From positions 62,001 through 126,000 of the forward strand of contig NZ_BMSX01000015.1 of the NCBI RefSeq assembly GCF_014649375.1: a DNA stretch of 64,000 bases, given 5' to 3'. Of the stretch, positions 60,015-64,000 are shown in pieces. Positions within the stretch are counted from its first letter, which is position 1; the number at the start of each line of letters is the position of its first letter. The notes beneath the pieces were generated by a model. The model searched no databases and was not told the DNA's origin. It worked only from the letters and a program-made list of their open reading frames with translations. The position numbers and the translations under genes are program-made. This DNA is from Streptomyces aurantiogriseus. GTDB taxonomy: Bacteria; Actinomycetota; Actinomycetes; Streptomycetales; Streptomycetaceae.

Positions 60015-61178
60015 TTAGGCGGCCATCTCTTGCCGAATCCGGTCCAGGGCATGGTCTGCGACTTCCCTGATCTCCGGCAGCAGATGGTGCGCCGCGCGCA
60101 CGATGCGCTGCAATTGGTGGGGAAGGCGCTGGCGGACAGCTTCGTCGACGGCGGTGTGCAGGGACTGCGCGGCGCCGCCGCAGTCGTCGGCGGCCAGCCG
60201 TACCTGGGCCACGGTGATGAGCTCGATCACGCGCCACTGCGGGGCGACGGTGGTCGTCGGTACAGGACTGCCCTGCTCGACCAGTTGTATGGCGATATCG
60301 GTCCTGCCAGTGGACATCAGCCCTCGAAGTCGGATCTCGTGCAGGGCGTAGGGGTTGAACAACGACGTGTGCTCGGTCTCGTCGAGGAGCCGGTCCGTTT
60401 CGCTCATCGCCTCGTCGAACAGGGGCTGGTTCCGGAGGGTGCCGGCCGCGCGAGCGAGGAGCGGAAGTACGGCCGCTTTCGCCTCGTGGTCTGGTGCAAG
60501 GGCAGCCGCGTGTTGCAGTCGGTCGACGGCGGCGCCGTGGAGGCGGGCCTTGCGCAGTTCGTTTCCGTGCATGCGCAGCACGTAAGAGGTGAAGGCCGGG
60601 TCCCCGAAGTAGCGGGCGATGTCGATGCTCTTCGCGGTCCAGCGGGCGGCGGTACTCAGTCGTTCTTCTGGCAGGACATTGCCCAGGGCGACGCCGAGGC
60701 CGACACGGGCTCGGGCCAGGAGGTGCAGGACGTCCCGTTCCGTGTGCCCGTCCTCCATTCGTGCTTCGAGCCGGGCGACCAGGGGCCAGAGCTCGGCGAC
60801 GGCTTCGGAGGCGTGTCCGGACTGCCGGGCGATCTCAGCGAGGCGGACGGTGGACTCGCCGAACTGGAGCATGGCGCGGTGGTCGGTGTCCGCGGGATCG
60901 GTGACGCCGACGACGTGCGGAGGCAGACGCAGGGCCTCGGCGATGTGCCGGCGGGAGCTGACGTCTTCGAGGCTCCGTTTGCCCAGTTCCAGGAGCGAGA
61001 TGTACGTCTTGTCGTAGCCGAGGAGCCGACCGAGTTCGGACTGGTTCATGCCGTGTACGGCGCGGTGGAAGCGCAGGATGGCCCCGAGATCACGGGTGGC
61101 GAGGGCCGCCTCGGCCTGTGGGGTTGCCCAGTGCCACAGGGTGTGTTGGGAGCGCCGTGCCACCATCGCACTGTCCAT
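60015..61178 (-). CDS. Second XRE-family regulator with TPR-like domain
   Basis: 387 residues. An XRE domain (about 30-95, LGAILRFHRAVHGMNQSELGRLLGYDKTYISLLELGKRSLEDVSSRRHIAEALRLPP) is followed by about 280 residues of helical repeats, including AVAELWPLVARLEARMEDG, ARWTAKSIDIARYFGDPAFTSYVLRMHG and NPYALHEIRLRGLMSTGRTDIA. It differs from its neighbour in sequence but shares the plan. It starts 7 bases after the NUDIX gene stop and is probably in an operon with it. It diverges with its operon partner from the TauD-type operon. Confidence 0.88.
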   Translation of the reverse strand: MDSAMVARRSQHTLWHWATPQAEAALATRDLGAILRFHRAVHGMNQSELGRLLGYDKTYISLLELGKRSLEDVSSRRHIAEALRLPPHVVGVTDPADTDHRAMLQFGESTVRLAEIARQSGHASEAVAELWPLVARLEARMEDGHTERDVLHLLARARVGLGVALGNVLPEERLSTAARWTAKSIDIARYFGDPAFTSYVLRMHGNELRKARLHGAAVDRLQHAAALAPDHEAKAAVLPLLARAAGTLRNQPLFDEAMSETDRLLDETEHTSLFNPYALHEIRLRGLMSTGRTDIAIQLVEQGSPVPTTTVAPQWRVIELITVAQVRLAADDCGGAAQSLHTAVDEAVRQRLPHQLQRIVRAAHHLLPEIREVADHALDRIRQEMAA

Positions 61179-61184
61179 GGTCGG

Positions 61185-61604
61185 TCACATCCGTGCGTAC
61201 CAGGCGGCGATGGACTGCTTGTATCCGTCTGGCATGGTCAGGCCGGGCACTTCGTCGGCGGTGAACATGCCGAGCTGCTTGTGCTCGTGACTCACCACGG
61301 GGATCTTGTCCGGGGTGAGGACGCTGCAGCCGTAGGTGACGATCACGACTCGCCGGTCCGGCATGGTCACAGGCAGGGGCTGGTAGATCCACACGTCCAG
61401 CAGAGGACCGGCCTTGACCGCCCAGCCGGTCTCCTCCTCGATCTCCCTCTCCACTGCCAACTCCGGCGTGCCATCGGAGGGTTCGAGTCGGCCTCCGGGC
61501 AGCTCCCATTCCTCGCGCTCGTTCTTCAGCAGCAGTACGCGTCGGCGGCTGTCCACGGCCACGCCCTTGACGGAGACGGGCCAGGTGGGGGGCGTGTACG
61601 CCAT
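61185..61604 (-). CDS. NUDIX hydrolase
   Basis: 139 residues. The Nudix box is GGRLEPSDGTPELAVEREIEEETGW: the core REIEEETGW is intact, but the first Glu position is Gly with an SD-G insertion before it. The metal-binding Glu pair is present, so hydrolysis of a nucleoside diphosphate derivative is plausible. The ATG at 61604 has GAGGAGAG upstream. An XRE gene follows on the same transcript, and the pair faces the dioxygenase operon. Confidence 0.9.
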   Translation of the reverse strand: MAYTPPTWPVSVKGVAVDSRRRVLLLKNEREEWELPGGRLEPSDGTPELAVEREIEEETGWAVKAGPLLDVWIYQPLPVTMPDRRVVIVTYGCSVLTPDKIPVVSHEHKQLGMFTADEVPGLTMPDGYKQSIAAWYARM

Positions 61605-61772
61605 CGCTCTCCTCGGATTGCACGTACGGCCGGGGGTGGTCGGAACGTAGCACGCGGCCCGTGCCGCCAGTTGGGCGTGGGCGAATTGCCCGAGTCGACA
61701 ATCTGTCGCTTTACCCCCACCCCAGCAGCGCCGAACAGTGGAAGCACCACATGGCCGCGAAGGAGATCCGTG

Positions 61773-62573
61773 ATGCGCCGAGTCCAACAGCCGTACGCCG
61801 ACGTCTTCGTGCGCAACCGTGTCGACCTCACCGTACCGGGAGCGGAAGAGAAGATCGCGGGGCGGCTACGGGACACCGGCCTCGTCACCGTCGACGGTCT
61901 CGCCTCGCGCACTGCCGTGCTCGCCTTTGCCACCCGGATCATGAATCTGGTGCCGCACCGCGACAGTGACCCGGACGGCCTCACCACCATCCGGGACACC
62001 CGACGCGACGCGCATCGGGCGGGCTTTGCTGGCTTCGGCAACGGCCCCCTCGAACCGCACACTGAACGCTCCGGCACACCCAACCCGCCCCGTCTGATGC
62101 TCCTTGTGTGCGGGCAAGCTGCCGTGACCGGTGGGGAATGCCTGCTCACCGACGGGCAGTCCGTGCATTCCGACCTTTTCACTCGTGAAAGGGACGCCGG
62201 AGTTGCGCTGGCACAACCCCGCACCGCGTTCTTCGGCGCCGGCGACGGCCACGCCACACAGGTGTTCACCGTGCACGACGATCTGAGGGTGTCCGTTCGT
62301 CTGCGGTTCGACGGGCTGGCGCGCTGGAACCCGATCGTTCAGCCCTACCTCCCGCAATTGCGGGCCGCAGCCATACGTCATCAGGCGCGTATCCCCCTGG
62401 CCCCCGGCCAGGGCTACCTGCTGGACAACGAACGCTGGCTGCATGCACGACGTGCCTTCACCGGCGATCGGCTCTTCTGGCGCGCCCTTGGGCATCCCCG
62501 GTTCCCCATGCCGCGGGGGTTCGTACCCGCCCCCACGTCAACGCCTCCGCCCGTGCTGTCGGAGGCGGGATGA
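61773..62573 (+). CDS. TauD/TfdA-family Fe(II)/2-oxoglutarate dioxygenase
   Basis: 266 residues. The iron-binding H-x-E is in LEPHTERSG and the distal His in NERWLHARRAF, which also holds the 2-oxoglutarate-binding Arg. H-x-E instead of H-x-D is the form in clavaminate synthase and amino-acid hydroxylases such as VioC. VTGGECLLTDGQSVHSDL is typical. The ATG at 61773 follows AAGGAG. Three genes follow with 1-4-base overlaps, so it leads an operon that may make or modify a small molecule. Confidence 0.88.
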   Translation: MRRVQQPYADVFVRNRVDLTVPGAEEKIAGRLRDTGLVTVDGLASRTAVLAFATRIMNLVPHRDSDPDGLTTIRDTRRDAHRAGFAGFGNGPLEPHTERSGTPNPPRLMLLVCGQAAVTGGECLLTDGQSVHSDLFTRERDAGVALAQPRTAFFGAGDGHATQVFTVHDDLRVSVRLRFDGLARWNPIVQPYLPQLRAAAIRHQARIPLAPGQGYLLDNERWLHARRAFTGDRLFWRALGHPRFPMPRGFVPAPTSTPPPVLSEAG

Positions 62574-63040
62574 CGACGGAGCAGACCATGACAGTCACCG
62601 GGACCATGGCGCCGGCCGTGGCCGTTACACCGTTCACCTCGGCCACAGAGCAGGCGGTCGTGTGTGGCTTCGAGGTGGTCTTCTTGCCCTCCGACTCTCG
62701 CGCCGGGCAGATGCGACGGATCACGACAACCCACCTTCAGATCTGGGACCTCGCAGAGCTCATCGACACCGTCGCGCTTGCCGTTTCGGAGCTGGTCACA
62801 AACGCCGTGCGGCACGGTCAGGGCAAACCGGTCGGGCTCCGGGTGACAAACTCCGCCCACGAACTGCGCATCGAAGTCACCGACGGAAGCCAGGAACGAG
62901 CCCGGCTGCGCTACTCCGCCCAGAACGACGAGAGCGGCCGTGGTCTGCTACTCGTCGATGCTCTGACGGACCGTTGGGGTGTCAGTCCCGACGGGACGAC
63001 GACGTGGTGCTCCATCGCAATCCCGCAAGGGAGGTCGTGA
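62570..63040 (+). CDS. Anti-sigma-type ATP-binding protein (HATPase)
   Basis: 156 residues. The GHKL ATPase motifs are ALAVSELVTNAVRHG (N box), RIEVTDGS (G1) and ESGRGLLLVDALTDRWGV (G2). Stand-alone SpoIIAB/RsbW-type kinases are numerous in Streptomyces. No sigma factor or anti-sigma antagonist is adjacent. Its ATG overlaps the dioxygenase stop (ATGA), and its own stop overlaps the next start (TGATG). Confidence 0.9.
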   Translation: MTTEQTMTVTGTMAPAVAVTPFTSATEQAVVCGFEVVFLPSDSRAGQMRRITTTHLQIWDLAELIDTVALAVSELVTNAVRHGQGKPVGLRVTNSAHELRIEVTDGSQERARLRYSAQNDESGRGLLLVDALTDRWGVSPDGTTTWCSIAIPQGRS

Positions 63041-63438
63041 TGGTTGCCGTAACGGTCGACGTCGCCGCCGCGCTGCTGAGCCGCCGATCCGTCAATGACG
63101 AAGGGACGTTGGGCACACTCCTCTTCTCCCTTCGCCGCTCCCTCGCCCAAGAGGCCATCGACGAGCAGATGTGGGAGGACTTGGAAGCCGTACTCGGCGA
63201 GTACGCCCTTCCCGCCCCACCCGCCGTCACGGTCATCGCGAAGCGGTTCCGCACGGCGACCACCACGCTCGTGGAGATCGTGCCGTACCTGGTGCGGCCA
63301 TACCCCGTCGAGGAGATGCGGCACCTGATCTACGTAAGTACCGAGCATCCCCACCCCGAGAACGCCAGGGGCCATGTCAATCGGTTTGCCATGGCCATTC
63401 TCGCGGTCCTCGACCTGATGGGAGATGAGGGCGTGTGA
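63040..63438 (+). CDS. Unknown protein, DUF6415-like, in the dioxygenase operon
   Basis: 132 residues, soluble, mostly helical: VAAALLSRRSVNDEGTLGTLLFSLRRSLAQEAIDEQMWEDLEAVLGEY, then AVTVIAKRFRTATTTLVEIVPYLVRP and HVNRFAMAILAVLDLMGD. It looks like the small helical DUF6415 proteins that sit beside anti-sigma ATPases in Streptomyces; I am not certain of the family. The ATG at 63040 follows GGGAGG and overlaps the ATPase stop. Its stop overlaps the start of the next gene (GTGA). Confidence 0.75.
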   Translation: MVAVTVDVAAALLSRRSVNDEGTLGTLLFSLRRSLAQEAIDEQMWEDLEAVLGEYALPAPPAVTVIAKRFRTATTTLVEIVPYLVRPYPVEEMRHLIYVSTEHPHPENARGHVNRFAMAILAVLDLMGDEGV

Positions 63439-64000
63439 CGCAAGTACGCACCGCCGCGACACCGATGAGACAGACGACGAGTCGTATGAACACCTCGGTC
63501 GATCCAGGCACCCGGGCCGGTAAGAAGCAGTACTACCGGAACGGCATGCACGTGCCCTACGTCACGGCATGGACTGCTGAGTTCGTTCCCCAGCCGAAGA
63601 TCGTCCGAATCGTCGGGCGCGGCGGCGAGGGTATCGGCTACGAGGACGAGGACCCCGTGACCGACCGGCGTCACGAGGCGCTATGGGTACGCTCCGGCCT
63701 CGCGCGGGGGCGCGGCGAGCCGGACTTCCGCCGGATCAACACGCACCGGCAGAAGCGGGCGATGCGGTACAGCCTGTGCCAGGTGTGCGAAGAGCCGGTT
63801 CTCGACCCGAATGCCGAGGAGCGGACCCTGCACTTGCTGGGCACCGACACTCCGATCGCTGAAGGGGAAACGACCTCCGCGCCCCCCGTTCACCCGCTCT
63901 GCGCGATCGAGTCGATCGAGAACTGTCCGCCCCTTGGCCGGGGGTGGGCAGCAGCGCTCGTTGACTACAGCCCGCTGTGGGGCGTGGCGGGAGTGGTCTA
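63435..64000 (+). CDS. Cys-containing protein of unknown function, truncated by the window end
   Basis: Open from the GTG at 63435 to the last base (188 codons), with no stop. After a variable N-terminus the sequence reads YYRNGMHVPYVTAWTAEFVPQPKIV, HEALWVRSGLARGRGEPDFRRINTHRQKRAM and SLCQVCEEPVLD, then HPLCAIESIENCPPLGRGW. The four cysteines (C-x2-C and two more) could bind zinc. No catalytic motif is recognised. It overlaps the previous gene by 4 bases (GTGA), so it belongs to the dioxygenase operon. Confidence 0.75.
   Translation, partial: MTQVRTAATPMRQTTSRMNTSVDPGTRAGKKQYYRNGMHVPYVTAWTAEFVPQPKIVRIVGRGGEGIGYEDEDPVTDRRHEALWVRSGLARGRGEPDFRRINTHRQKRAMRYSLCQVCEEPVLDPNAEERTLHLLGTDTPIAEGETTSAPPVHPLCAIESIENCPPLGRGWAAALVDYSPLWGVAGVV

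Noticed and set aside
59841..62573. 910-codon plus-strand open frame
   Set aside because: Only its last 267 codons (from 61773) are real, encoding the dioxygenase. The rest mirrors the minus-strand XRE and NUDIX genes and has shadow composition.
1..64000. tRNA, rRNA, CRISPR arrays or an att repeat pair around the integrase
   Set aside because: None could be found by reading. A tRNA scan and a direct-repeat search around 55400-58200 would settle it.

Overview
The window is high-GC, GTG-rich actinobacterial chromosome, almost certainly Streptomyces. From position 1 to about 44,550 the gene order resembles what I remember of the S. coelicolor SCO0922-SCO0977 neighbourhood (sdh, rmdA, SCO0930-type lipoprotein, Fpg-type glycosylase, SCO0958-type acyltransferase, rpfD, gnd, panD). 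That comparison is from memory, not a search. I see no tRNA, rRNA or CRISPR array.

Layout of the core part. 1-6.5 kb: succinate dehydrogenase genes facing a LysR regulator, a scar where two divergent genes lost their 5' halves, an NTF2-like protein, and a methyltransferase overlapping the c-di-GMP enzyme RmdA. 6.6-11.8 kb: a cell-surface cluster with a repeat lipoprotein, a Pro-rich secreted protein, a DUF4239 membrane protein, an Asn/Gly-repeat secreted protein and a class F sortase. 11.8-17 kb: polysaccharide deacetylase, universal stress protein, CapA-like protein, and an ECF sigma factor with a zinc-finger anti-sigma factor. 17.1-19.5 kb: an EACC1 adaptor coupled to a membrane-anchored caspase-like protease, a predicted conflict or cell-death pair. 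19.5-24.1 kb: DNA glycosylase, SpoIIE-type phosphatase and a lipase-maturation-factor-like protein. 24.1-29.3 kb: a five-gene, overlapping L-fucose-type oxidative catabolic operon facing its probable GntR/FadR regulator, with a TGGTCCGACCA operator between them. 29.4-44.5 kb: amidase, a 57-residue peptide gene, an HD-like protein without its HD pair, a non-canonical SDR, WS/DGAT acyltransferase, glgC and glgA, a FhuF-type iron reductase, a DMT transporter, an Rpf-LysM-M23 cell-wall enzyme, gnd, a racemase, two small genes and panD.

From about 44.6 kb the DNA is accessory: an excisionase-like ORF, a decayed IS5-type transposase and degraded stretches. 46.4-55.3 kb carries relatives of the M. 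tuberculosis DosR dormancy regulon: a CBS-BON protein, a GAF-GAF histidine kinase of the DosS type, an Rv1733c-like membrane protein and an Acg-type nitroreductase, plus an ABC exporter. DosR/DevR-like palindromes (GGGNCNNNNGNCCC) lie in their upstream regions. No response regulator gene is present.

55.4-58.1 kb holds a compact candidate mobile or defence module: a HEPN protein with zinc ribbons, a tyrosine integrase whose start overlaps the HEPN stop, and a GNAT enzyme, preceded by a 12-bp stem with a UUCG loop. 58.2-64 kb holds CutA, two XRE/TPR-like regulators, a NUDIX protein, and an overlapping operon of a TauD-type dioxygenase, an anti-sigma-like ATPase, a small unknown protein and a Cys-containing protein that runs off the window.
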